Shown in pieces: positions 1-6,432 of a stretch of 9,260 bases of DNA (positions within the stretch are counted from its first letter, which is position 1; each line of letters starts with the position of its first letter). The stretch covers positions 1-9,260 of the forward strand of contig DASZZV010000395.1 of NCBI GenBank assembly GCA_035544835.1, in the 5' to 3' direction. The notes under the pieces were generated by a model. That model was not told where the DNA came from. It made no database searches and saw only the letters and a program-made list of their open reading frames with translations. A program made the position numbers and the translations under genes. Origin of the DNA: DASZZV01 sp035544835 (GTDB lineage: Bacteria; Acidobacteriota; Thermoanaerobaculia; Gp7-AA8).

Positions 1-340
1 GACCCACCGAAAAGAGCACTCTCCAGGGGAGAAAGCGCAGCATCGGCTTACCCGGTGAACAGACAAACGAATTGGAAAAGATGACGGCCCTGACGTCGGA
101 CGACGACGCTGCCAGCCGGAGCGCGAGAGGACCCGAGAACGACTCACCGAGAATTACGAACGGTCTCCCGACCGGAAGCTTCGGCGCGACCTCAGCCTTC
201 AGTTCATCGTAGCTGGCGCGCGCACTGAGCCTTATGACGATCGGCTCATACTGCGGCGGCGCTACACGGACGAACGCCGTGAACAGATCGCCTGTCCCAT
301 CCATGCCGGGGAGAAGTACGACCGGAAGCCTTTCCGTCAC
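1..340 (-). CDS. alpha/beta hydrolase, N-terminal part (runs off left edge)
   Basis: The reading frame stays open from a GTG at 338-340 to the window edge, giving 113 residues. The start reads MTERLPVVLLPGMDGTGDLF: a first beta strand followed by PGMDGTG, the usual oxyanion-loop region of small alpha/beta hydrolases. GESFSGPLALRLAA at residues 65-78 is the nucleophile elbow, with Ser67 the predicted catalytic Ser. The third elbow position is Ser rather than the usual Gly (Gly-x-Ser-x-Ser), a form I recall from this 'LPGxDGTG...ESFSGP' subfamily. The acid and His of the triad lie outside the window. The start lies 17 bases after the VOC gene stop, so the two are probably co-transcribed. There is no clear Shine-Dalgarno, and the frame is open further upstream inside the VOC gene, so the exact start is uncertain. 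The substrate cannot be told (esterase, lipase or peptidase-like). Confidence 0.85.
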   Translation of the reverse strand, partial: MTERLPVVLLPGMDGTGDLFTAFVRVAPPQYEPIVIRLSARASYDELKAEVAPKLPVGRPFVILGESFSGPLALRLAASSSDVRAVIFSNSFVCSPGKPMLRFLPWRVLFSVG

Positions 341-357
341 GAAGTCACAGCGAGAGA

Positions 358-744
358 CTAGACGCCGGGCAGTTCGGTCGGCTCGAGAAACTCGAGCCTG
401 TTGCCGAAAGGATCGGTAACGTAGGCCCGGTCATGACCCTCAGCGTAGCCTGGGAGTGGCGGATCCGTGTTGACCGCAAACCCTGCTCTCTCGCAACGCT
501 CTTTCAGCCCGGTCAGATCGGACACGAGGAGGGCCGGATGCGCTTTCAGGGCCGGTCTGAACCCTTCCTCGACGCCGAGGTGAACCTCGGCCGAGCCTGA
601 GAAAAACCAGACTCCGCCCCGTTTCGCCAGATGGTCCGGCTTCGGCCGTTCCGTCATTCTGAGCACACCCCCGTAGAATTGGCGCGCTTCGTCTTCGCGA
701 CCCGGCGGCATTGTCACCTGGACATGATGGAACGCGATGATCAT
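358..744 (-). CDS. VOC-family (glyoxalase/bleomycin-resistance fold) protein
   Basis: This 128-residue protein is of normal length for a single-domain vicinal-oxygen-chelate enzyme. It begins with the beta strand FHHVQVTMPPG and ends with DPFGNRLEFLEP, the classic closing motif. His6/His7, His69 (in KAHPALLVSDL) and Glu118 sit where metal ligands are expected, so it probably binds a divalent metal. Family members include glyoxalases, epimerases, dioxygenases and drug-binding proteins, and the sequence does not choose among them. The start is well supported: AGGAGG at 751-756 (read on minus) lies six bases before the ATG. It lies 45 bases downstream of the ICMT-like gene and 17 bases upstream of the hydrolase, on the same strand, consistent with a three-gene operon. 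The protein is probably cytoplasmic, as there is no signal peptide. Confidence 0.88.
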   Translation of the reverse strand: MIIAFHHVQVTMPPGREDEARQFYGGVLRMTERPKPDHLAKRGGVWFFSGSAEVHLGVEEGFRPALKAHPALLVSDLTGLKERCERAGFAVNTDPPLPGYAEGHDRAYVTDPFGNRLEFLEPTELPGV

Positions 745-750
745 TCCCTT

Positions 751-756
751 CCTCCT
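751..756 (-). promoter_or_regulatory. Shine-Dalgarno of the VOC gene at 358-744
   Basis: On the minus strand this reads AGGAGG, six bases before the ATG at 744. It is a perfect anti-16S match and fixes the start codon. Confidence 0.8.
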
Positions 757-789
757 GAGCAGTCTTCAAGAATTGCGGTGATGGACGGC

Positions 790-1251
790 TCACATCCAGC
801 GCCGCACGCGATTACGATATCGCAGATACTCATCGCCGAATGCTTCCTGGATTGCTTTCTCTTCGCGACGTACCACGAGGCTATCCAGGAGTAGCAGAAG
901 AACGGCGCTCGCCACAAGGAGCCAGAGTGAGTTCGCCGCAAGCGGCAGGCCGCTGATCACGAGAAGGAGCGCCAGATAAATCGGATTGCGGCTGAAGCGA
1001 AAGGGTCCCGAGGTCACGAGCTCAGAAGGAGTATGTCCCGGCTCGACGGTCGTGTGATGTCGTCGCATCTCCAGGATTGCCCAGCATCCGATCACTCCAG
1101 CCAGCACGAAAGCAAGCAGCCCCGTCGCCACACCTCCCCGGAAATCGTACGAACCAATCGGCAGAGGTCTAGCTCCTTCGGCAACCGAGCCAGCACAAAC
1201 GCAGATCATGAACAGCACCGGTGGCGGAAAAACTCGACTGAGCTGGACCAT
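790..1251 (-). CDS. ICMT/PEMT-family membrane methyltransferase
   Basis: A 153-residue polytopic membrane protein. Hydrophobic segments lie near residues 9-24, 41-60, 91-105 and 108-126. The family signature is SGPFRFSRNPIYLALLL at 81-97, followed by a C-terminal region with RREEKAIQEAFGDEYLRYRN at 128-147 that, in the isoprenylcysteine carboxyl methyltransferase/phospholipid methyltransferase family, helps form the S-adenosylmethionine pocket. Bacterial members rarely have known substrates, so the methyl acceptor is not assigned. I start at the ATG at 1249-1251. The frame runs open to 1353, but that extra N-terminus (MTILVSVSQKPHRR...) is encoded by repeat DNA, while GGAG lies a little upstream of 1251. 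It is the first gene of the left block, 45 bases ahead of the VOC gene. With that gene and the hydrolase it may form a small-molecule modification or detoxification operon (inference). Confidence 0.85.
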   Translation of the reverse strand: MVQLSRVFPPPVLFMICVCAGSVAEGARPLPIGSYDFRGGVATGLLAFVLAGVIGCWAILEMRRHHTTVEPGHTPSELVTSGPFRFSRNPIYLALLLVISGLPLAANSLWLLVASAVLLLLLDSLVVRREEKAIQEAFGDEYLRYRNRVRRWM

Positions 1252-1265
1252 CAATCTCACTCCAC

Positions 1266-1361
1266 TTTTGAGGAGACACAGAAACAAGCATCCGTCATCC
1301 TGAAGCGAAATACGACGATGTGGTTTTTGAGATACAGAAACAAGAATTGTCATCCTGAGCG
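1266..1361. repeat. Imperfect direct repeat, two copies of about 40 bp
   Basis: Copy 1 at 1266-1307 and copy 2 at 1324-1361 share a TTTT-GAG start, then ACAGAAACAAG, then TCATCCTGA and AGCG, with small indels between. The shared TCATCCTGAGC core also opens the larger inverted repeats to the right, so both copies appear to be degenerate members of the same dispersed family. Confidence 0.7.
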
Positions 1362-1364
1362 GAG

Positions 1365-1382
1365 GGCAGCGTGCGCGCTGCC
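1365..1382. repeat. Small perfect hairpin
   Basis: GGCAGCG at 1365-1371 pairs with CGCTGCC at 1376-1382 around a four-base loop, TGCG. It lies inside the repeat cluster and has no T-tract on either side, so it is more likely a repeat component than a terminator. Confidence 0.6.
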
Positions 1383-1404
1383 ACTGAGAAAAGAAACTGA
1401 GTGG

Positions 1405-1530
1405 GTGTCATCCCGAGCCGCAGCGAGGGATCTGGGCGGGGGCCTTAGACCCTTGGCAATCGAAAATGTTTGCGAGCACCACGATGGAAGTGCCCCCGCC
1501 CAGATCCCTCGCTGCGGCTCGGGATGACAC
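1405..1530. repeat. Perfect 39-bp inverted repeat with 48-bp spacer
   Basis: The left arm (1405-1443) begins GTGTCATCCCGAGCCGCAGC and the right arm (1492-1530) is its exact reverse complement, ending GCTGCGGCTCGGGATGACAC. The unpaired spacer is 1444-1491. An uninterrupted 39-bp match implies recent origin or active homogenisation. The core TCATCCCGAGCCGCAGCGAGGGATCT belongs to a dispersed family I recall from environmental bacterial genomes. Transcribed RNA would fold into a very stable stem and could act as a boundary or terminator. Confidence 0.9.
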
Positions 1531-1712
1531 ATCGGGGAACCCGCGTAAATATAGGGAGTTTCTTAGAAGCCGTAGCGAAGGATCTCAAGACAGAATGATC
1601 TGAATTTAGATCCTGTTGCAGGAGATCCTTCGCTGCGGCTCAGGATGACGGCGCCGGGAAAGCGACGTAAATACCGGAAGTTCTTTGCCTGCGAAGCGAA
1701 GAATCCCTCGCG
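1503..1712. repeat. Tandem composite repeat, period about 121 bp, with an inner inverted pair
   Basis: The unit starting at 1503 and the one starting at 1624 align: AGATCC-TCGCTGCGGCTC-GGATGAC, then GGGAA, then CGTAAATA (1544-1551 and 1666-1673), then AGTT and a run toward AGCGAAG. In addition, 1568-1586 (AGCCGTAGCGAAGGATCTC) is the reverse complement of 1622-1640 with one mismatch in 19, giving a second hairpin with a 35-base spacer. The second unit is more degenerate at its right end (1687-1712). Confidence 0.75.
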
Positions 1713-1741
1713 ACCATGACGACTTCTCAACCCCGGTAACG

Positions 1742-2245
1742 TCACGACGGAGGGAGGGAACGTCGATCGATCAGCAATCCCTCCGAGGAGTACCGATCGA
1801 AGCTCGCCTGAGTGAGTCGCACGATCTCTTCCAGACGAAGCACCCCGTCACAACCGGCATGGGGGAAGGATTCGACCAGGCGGTCAGTAGCCCATCCAAG
1901 CGACGCGATCTCGGTGCCGCCACATTCCAGACAACGGGGATCTGACCGCCGGTCGCGGCGCCAGGCAATCTCATGTAACGTGTTCTGGCGGCTCTTCTCC
2001 AGGCGATCGCCCGGCATGACTGCCTCACCCCGACTGGCCGTCAGGGACTCGAGATGCGCGAGAAGATGCGGCAGCTCAGGGAGAAACTCGATGGCCACCA
2101 CCTTCTCGCACTCCCCGCACCATCCGAGATCGGCACTCAGAGGGATGTGACTTCCATCGGCCAGGAGGTAGTAGCGAACGCGAAGCGGCTGGGCGGTCGA
2201 CTCCCGCCGGCAGGTGTCGCAGCGATAGCGGTATCCGGTTGCCAT
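1742..2245 (-). CDS. Hypothetical protein with two zinc-ribbon-like Cys clusters
   Basis: I do not recognise a named family for this 167-residue protein. It starts MATGYRYRCDTC. Cys9-x2-Cys12 with Cys43-x2-Cys46 make one four-Cys set, typical of a zinc ribbon. Cys105-x2-Cys108 with His129 and Cys132 (FPHAGCDG) make a second. Between them is a charged, probably helical linker (about 53-100). There is no signal peptide or membrane segment, so it is probably cytoplasmic. Zinc ribbons like these act in nucleic-acid or protein contacts, but nothing specific can be claimed. No strong Shine-Dalgarno precedes the ATG; the start is chosen because the first Cys pair follows at once. It lies 89 bases downstream of the oxidase gene on the same strand. 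Confidence 0.7.
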   Translation of the reverse strand: MATGYRYRCDTCRRESTAQPLRVRYYLLADGSHIPLSADLGWCGECEKVVAIEFLPELPHLLAHLESLTASRGEAVMPGDRLEKSRQNTLHEIAWRRDRRSDPRCLECGGTEIASLGWATDRLVESFPHAGCDGVLRLEEIVRLTQASFDRYSSEGLLIDRRSLPPS

Positions 2246-2289
2246 TCGATCAGCGCGCCCCGAGGCCAGACCGACTCACAAACCGGTGG

Positions 2290-2318
2290 CGTCGCGCGCA
2301 GTGTAATGCTACGCGACG
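2290..2318. terminator. Hairpin between the oxidase and zinc-ribbon genes
   Basis: CGTCGCG at 2290-2296 pairs perfectly with CGCGACG at 2312-2318 around a 15-base loop, 16 bases past the oxidase stop codon. There is no T-tract on the minus strand, so an intrinsic terminator is not established. It could equally be an RNA-stability element or chance in GC-rich DNA. Confidence 0.3.
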
Positions 2319-2334
2319 TTATACCCGCCGCCCC

Positions 2335-3612
2335 TTATCCCTTCGGCTTCACCTCGAACTGCGTCTTTGGCCTGGCCATATCGCGAAGCCGCTCCAGACG
2401 AAACGTTTTCGGGACTTCCTTTCCCGATACGATGCGTTGCGCCGCGATCTCGCCCACGGCCGGCGAGAGCTTGAACCCATGTCCCGATCCACCTCCCACC
2501 AGCCATACGTTCTGCGCCTCGGGATGACGATCGATGATCAGATTACCGTCGGGACTGTTTTCGTACTGGCAGACCTCCGCGGCCACCAGCGGCGCTTTGG
2601 CCAGCTCCGGAAATCTCTCCGCGAGCAGACGCCGCGCCCGCGCGAGTCCGTCCTCACTCGACGTTCGCACCAATGTGGTCGGATCGATGGTCTCGCCTCG
2701 CGTATCGTCGGCGAGCTTGAAGCCGCGGCCATGCACGTCGGGAAGGCCATAAATGATGCGCTCCCCGAAGTCGATCCAGATCGGGAAGCGACCCGGAAGA
2801 TAGCGGTCCGATCCGGGAGGAGTTCCAAAGTAAAAGACCTCTTGTCGTGTCGGGTGAATCCTGTCGCCAAGAACGTCCGGGAAGAGCCGCCCCAGCCACG
2901 GACCGCAGGCGAAGACAAACGCATCGGCTTCGATTCGCGAACCGTCCTCGAGCTGCAGCGCCGAGAGCGAACCGTTCACGATCGGACCAGGCCTCGCCTC
3001 GCCGGTGCGATAGTTCCCGCCTCTCTTGACGAATGCATCGCGGACCACCGTGCAGGCGCTTCGCGCCGAAAGGGCGCCCGCTCGTCTTTCAAACCACACG
3101 GATTGCACGCCACCAAAGTCGATCTGCGGATAACGCCGCTTCGCCTCCGCAATCGTCAGTTTGTCGACTGCGAATCCGAGCTCCTGCACGATCGGCAATG
3201 ACGATCGAACGTAGGCGTCATCTCCGCGATGCATCCAGAGCACGCCCGTCTCCACATAGAGTTGTTCATCGGTGGTGGCGTCGATCTTCTCCCACAGCTC
3301 GAAGGACCGCTTCACCATCTCGACGTAGATGCGATCGGGGCCGTAGATCGCCCTGATAACGCGCGTGTCGCCGCCTGAACTGGACCGGATATTTCCCGGA
3401 CCCCATGAGTCGATCAGTTCGACCTGCGCGCCGAGGTTGGCGAGATGTAGAGCTGTCCAGCCTCCGAAAGCGCCGGCGCCCACCACGGCGATACGCGGCC
3501 TCGAGCCAGCAGCGAGAATAGTCGGTCCATTCATCCCAGCTACGAGTGGGACCGCCGCCAGCGATCCCAGAAACGCTCTGCGCGAGACTCCCTTATCGGA
3601 TCGAGTGGGCAT
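2335..3612 (-). CDS. Tat-exported FAD-dependent oxidase, monomeric sarcosine oxidase-like (DAO family)
   Basis: 425 residues; DAO-family flavoprotein, predicted to oxidise an amine of an amino-acid-like substrate with release of H2O2. Residues 10-16 are SRRAFLG, a twin-arginine motif, followed by a hydrophobic stretch (17-36), so the folded flavoenzyme is probably sent to the periplasm. GAGAFG (45-50) is the FAD-binding dinucleotide loop, and GDTR (81-84) is typical of the sarcosine/N-methyltryptophan oxidase branch. Aligning from memory with monomeric sarcosine oxidase, Cys348 matches the covalent-flavin Cys315, Lys299 the oxygen-activating Lys265, and Arg87 and Lys381 (in SGHGFKL) the substrate-carboxylate pair Arg52/Lys348. 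His45 and His269 of that enzyme are Gly80 and Asp303 here, so the substrate probably differs. It lies 103 bases after the TonB receptor. No strong Shine-Dalgarno is seen. Confidence 0.88.
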   Translation of the reverse strand: MPTRSDKGVSRRAFLGSLAAVPLVAGMNGPTILAAGSRPRIAVVGAGAFGGWTALHLANLGAQVELIDSWGPGNIRSSSGGDTRVIRAIYGPDRIYVEMVKRSFELWEKIDATTDEQLYVETGVLWMHRGDDAYVRSSLPIVQELGFAVDKLTIAEAKRRYPQIDFGGVQSVWFERRAGALSARSACTVVRDAFVKRGGNYRTGEARPGPIVNGSLSALQLEDGSRIEADAFVFACGPWLGRLFPDVLGDRIHPTRQEVFYFGTPPGSDRYLPGRFPIWIDFGERIIYGLPDVHGRGFKLADDTRGETIDPTTLVRTSSEDGLARARRLLAERFPELAKAPLVAAEVCQYENSPDGNLIIDRHPEAQNVWLVGGGSGHGFKLSPAVGEIAAQRIVSGKEVPKTFRLERLRDMARPKTQFEVKPKG

Positions 3613-3661
3613 CGTTTTCAGGTGGTCTTGTCAGTCATCAGAACAGAATTCGGACAGTATT

Positions 3662-3693
3662 GCGCCCTGCCGGCGGTCCCACCGGCAGAGCGC
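3662..3693. terminator. Strong hairpin just after the receptor gene
   Basis: CTGCCGG (3667-3673) pairs with CCGGCAG (3682-3688) around an eight-base loop. The stem extends through one C-A mismatch to GCGC (3662-3665) and GCGC (3690-3693). It begins 22 bases beyond the receptor stop codon and 50 bases before the oxidase start. There is no U-tract on the minus strand, so it may weaken read-through or protect the 3' end of the receptor mRNA rather than terminate fully. Confidence 0.45.
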
Positions 3694-3715
3694 ATAATTT
3701 CATCACGCAGATGAT

Positions 3716-6187
3716 TCAGAAATTGATGCGCGTACTGATCCCGATTGTCCGGGGCTGATTGGTCAGGTACCCGACCCTTGCTCTGGTTCCACGCTCCTGA
3801 TCCAGCGCCAGGAGAGCCCGCTCATCCGTCAAGTTGTTGATGAAAAGCGCCGTATCCCATCGGTTCTTCAGGATGCCGAAGCGTAAATTGAGGATGTCGT
3901 AAGCCGGCAGTTCCGGATTGAACCTGAAGGTACTTTGCGTGAGCGGGCCGCCGATTGTGTTGGCTCCGAACGAATTCAGATTCACCGTACCGAAACCTGC
4001 CGCCTGGTCGCCGATCTGAGTGAAACGTGAGCCGACATACTGATATGCGGCCGTCACGTATCCAGCCAGGTTCTGCTTCGCGACCCAGTGGAAGGTAGCT
4101 GCCGCCGCGGCCTGATTCTCGGGAACGGTCGGCAGGCGATTTCCTTCCTTGATGCCCGCGACGACACTGACGACACCGTTCTTGTCGGTGGAGGTCACTG
4201 TGGACCGCAGTTTGGAGTTGTTGTGGCTCGCCGAAATCGCGAAGTCGAATGCGCTCGACGGCGCTATTTCGAACTCCAGCTCGGCACCGGTCGTACGCGC
4301 CTTCGGGACATTGAAGATGACACGCGAAGAACAGGAGCCCGCCGTGACGGTCGCCTGCAGATTCTTGATGTCCATGTAGTACGCGGAGACGTTGAGCGAG
4401 CCGCGATTACCGAAGATCCGGGACTTAGAGCCAACCTCATAATTCCACAGTTCTTCGTCCTTCCACTCATCCCGACCGCCGAACGTGATGAGGTCCTGCG
4501 CCGTGCAGAGTGGAACGTTGAGCGGATCATTGATTCCCCCAAGCCGGAATCCCTTGGAGATCTGGGCATTGAGCCTGGTATTGTCATTCATCTTGAAGCC
4601 CGCAATGACGCGTGGAGCAATGCCGGTGGCCTTGGTCGAACCTGAGGTGCTGACAAGCAACTTGCCGTTGTCGTCGTTTCCGAAGATGCCATCGAACACC
4701 TGATCGCGATCCTCTTTGAAATCGTAATAGCGAAGCCCGCCTGTCAGATCGAGTCGATCAGTGACCGAATAGGTGCCCTCGCCGAAGAGGGCAAACTGGC
4801 GGAACTGGTAACTCAGGTCCGAAAAGAACAGCACGTCTTTCGGAGCGCGCAATCCTCGGGTGGGAATGCCTGAGGCAGTCTCGAATCCGCTCACCAGCAG
4901 GCTCTGGCCATACTTGCGATCGGTGTCCGCATAGAAGGCGCCGGTCAGCCACTGCAGCTTCGGAGTGGCTCCCGACAGGCGCACCTCCTGGGTGAACGCT
5001 TTCGCTTTGGTCTTATCGTCGAGCGGTGAGTCGAGCGTGTATACATTCGCCTTTAGCCCGATGGAGCCACCAGTAATGCTCGACGTAAGCGCGCCGGCGT
5101 CGCGCACGACCAGCACGTCACGATCCGTGTAGGAACTGATCGAGGTCAGCGTCTTTCCGCCGAGGTCATAGGAAAGATTAAGGTCTCCGAGAAAGAATTT
5201 GTCGTCGAACGGTTCTTTGATCTGGGTGAACTGCCGTCGGTCGCCGAGTGTCACCGCCGGCCTCGTGGTCGTAAATGGATTCGCCAGGATGTTGAAGTCG
5301 TCGATGCGGTTCCACCCATTCATCTTTACTTTCTGGTAAAGGATGCGCGGAGTGATCGTCAGTTTCTCGCTCGGCTTGAACCCGAACGCCACGCGTGCGC
5401 CGGTCCGGTCGCCGTTGTTGACGTTCTTCTTCACGCTCAGGTTGGGCTGCACCGCGTCCATGTAGCCCCCGTAGCGGGTGTAATACGCAGCGACGCGCAT
5501 GGCAGCGGTGTCACCGAACGGCACATTCACCGCGGCCTTGGCACTTCCGCCAGTTCCGCCACCATCAATGGAACCCAGGGTGAAATCTCCGACCGATTCG
5601 CTGACGCCGAACTTCGGTTGATTGCTGATGTAGCGCACCGTGCCCGACAACGAACCCGATCCGAACAGCGTGCCCTGAGGACCTCGCAGGACTTCGATAC
5701 GTGACATGTCGAACAAGTCGATGTCCGGTGTGAATAGAGAGACCGAGATCACCGATTCGTCGAGATAGACACCGACCTGCTCTTTAACGCCGGGCTGATC
5801 GCGCACGATCTGGCCGGATGAGACGCCGCGCATGGCTACCTGGCTCTGGCCCGGGCCGAGATTCTGGACGGTGAATCCCGCTACGTTCGCGGCTACGTCC
5901 TCGATGGTCTCGGCGCCCCGATCACGCAGCTCCGATTCGGTGGGCGCGGCAACGGAGATCGGGACGTCCTGCACCGTCTCCTCGCGCTTTCGCGCCGTGA
6001 CCACTATCTCCTCGGAAACCTTCTGCCCTTCCTCGGCGATCTTCTTCTCCTCGGCGGCCTTCTTTTCCTCAGTGGTCTTTTTTTCTTCTGTCTGCTGTGC
6101 GAACAACAGACAGCCAGGTGCGGCCATGACGAACATCACGACGAACATCACGACGCACAACACGGTTCTCGTCACGAGGTCTCTCAT
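3716..6187 (-). CDS. TonB-dependent outer-membrane receptor
   Basis: 823 residues, a normal length for a TonB-dependent receptor. A signal peptide (1-30) ends LLFA before QQ. Residues 34-60 are a charged low-complexity stretch of EEKK-type repeats. EEIVVTARKREE (59-70) is the usual TonB-box-like start, and the plug domain follows, with VAMRGVSSG (117-125), GVYLDE (139-144) and RIEVLRGPQGTLFG (163-176). The rest is beta-barrel sequence with repeated aromatic strands, NLTDERALLALD near the end, and a terminal Phe (TRINF), as needed for outer-membrane assembly. These receptors bind a ligand outside and import it using TonB/ExbBD energy; those partners are not in the window. The ligand (siderophore, sugar, organic compound) cannot be read from sequence. 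AAGGGG lies about nine bases before the ATG. The oxidase downstream is a candidate partner. Confidence 0.95.
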   Translation of the reverse strand: MRDLVTRTVLCVVMFVVMFVMAAPGCLLFAQQTEEKKTTEEKKAAEEKKIAEEGQKVSEEIVVTARKREETVQDVPISVAAPTESELRDRGAETIEDVAANVAGFTVQNLGPGQSQVAMRGVSSGQIVRDQPGVKEQVGVYLDESVISVSLFTPDIDLFDMSRIEVLRGPQGTLFGSGSLSGTVRYISNQPKFGVSESVGDFTLGSIDGGGTGGSAKAAVNVPFGDTAAMRVAAYYTRYGGYMDAVQPNLSVKKNVNNGDRTGARVAFGFKPSEKLTITPRILYQKVKMNGWNRIDDFNILANPFTTTRPAVTLGDRRQFTQIKEPFDDKFFLGDLNLSYDLGGKTLTSISSYTDRDVLVVRDAGALTSSITGGSIGLKANVYTLDSPLDDKTKAKAFTQEVRLSGATPKLQWLTGAFYADTDRKYGQSLLVSGFETASGIPTRGLRAPKDVLFFSDLSYQFRQFALFGEGTYSVTDRLDLTGGLRYYDFKEDRDQVFDGIFGNDDNGKLLVSTSGSTKATGIAPRVIAGFKMNDNTRLNAQISKGFRLGGINDPLNVPLCTAQDLITFGGRDEWKDEELWNYEVGSKSRIFGNRGSLNVSAYYMDIKNLQATVTAGSCSSRVIFNVPKARTTGAELEFEIAPSSAFDFAISASHNNSKLRSTVTSTDKNGVVSVVAGIKEGNRLPTVPENQAAAAATFHWVAKQNLAGYVTAAYQYVGSRFTQIGDQAAGFGTVNLNSFGANTIGGPLTQSTFRFNPELPAYDILNLRFGILKNRWDTALFINNLTDERALLALDQERGTRARVGYLTNQPRTIGISTRINF

Positions 6188-6243
6188 TGCATTTCCCCTT
6201 CGTTTCCCGAGTTGCCAGAGTCAATTGTGGTTGGTTGCTGGAG

Positions 6244-6273
6244 ATTCTCTCCGAACGTTAGGGTGGCGGTCAA
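6244..6273 (-). promoter_or_regulatory. Candidate promoter of the TonB-receptor gene
   Basis: On the minus strand, TTGACC (6268-6273) is followed after 18 bases by GAGAAT (6244-6249), about 56 bases before the start codon. The -35 match is good and the -10 partial. Just upstream, ACTTG and CAAGT (6278-6294 on plus) form a short inverted repeat that could be an operator. Confidence 0.3.
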
Positions 6274-6317
6274 GCAAACTTGTACTTCGCAAGTCGACCA
6301 GAGGACTGGCATGACAA

Positions 6318-6361
6318 GCCCTCTCCTGAGGGAGAGGGTGGACCGAAGGCCGGGTGAGGGC
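6318..6361. repeat. Dispersed palindromic (REP-like) repeat
   Basis: CCCTCTCC (6319-6326) and GGAGAGGG (6331-6338) form a perfect eight-base stem with a four-base loop. The outer ends GCCCTC (6318-6323) and GAGGGC (6356-6361) are also complementary, with CCGAAGGCCGG between. I recall near-identical intergenic elements in many environmental proteobacterial and other genomes. It lies between the VOC gene's stop and the receptor's promoter, where it may act as a bidirectional transcription boundary. Confidence 0.7.
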
Positions 6362-6432
6362 ACTCGAGAGGCTCGAGCGAATCCCTCAGCAACGACGCTA
6401 CTCGAAGGTGCTACCCGAATCGTAGCTGCAGC

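Larger units (their letters stand above)
1252..1741. other. 490-base gene-free stretch filled with repeats
   Basis: No credible gene lies here. Short open frames on both strands are translations of palindromic repeats, for example one containing VILSRSEGSP. The stretch holds an imperfect direct repeat (1266-1361), a GC-rich hairpin (1365-1382), a perfect 39-bp inverted repeat (1405-1530) and a tandem unit of about 121 bp (1503 to about 1712). It separates the zinc-ribbon gene from the ICMT operon and should contain the operon's promoter, but I see no convincing -35/-10 pair. Confidence 0.85.

Noticed and set aside
234..419. Plus-strand frame of 61 residues at the left edge
   Set aside because: Antisense to the alpha/beta hydrolase, whose LLPGMDGTG and GESFSG motifs are clear.
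1252..1725. CRISPR array
   Set aside because: Repeats are palindromic with uneven spacing and few copies; no regular repeat-spacer pattern and no cas genes.
1350..1745. Short open frames in the repeat region, one containing VILSRSEGSP
   Set aside because: They translate palindromic repeats, with no Shine-Dalgarno and no independent protein character.
2239..3201. Long plus-strand open frame of 320 residues
   Set aside because: It is antisense to the oxidase gene, rich in Arg and without recognisable motifs; the minus frame shows full family motifs.
4088..4645. Plus-strand open frame of 185 residues
   Set aside because: Antisense to the TonB receptor, a by-product of GC-rich codon use.
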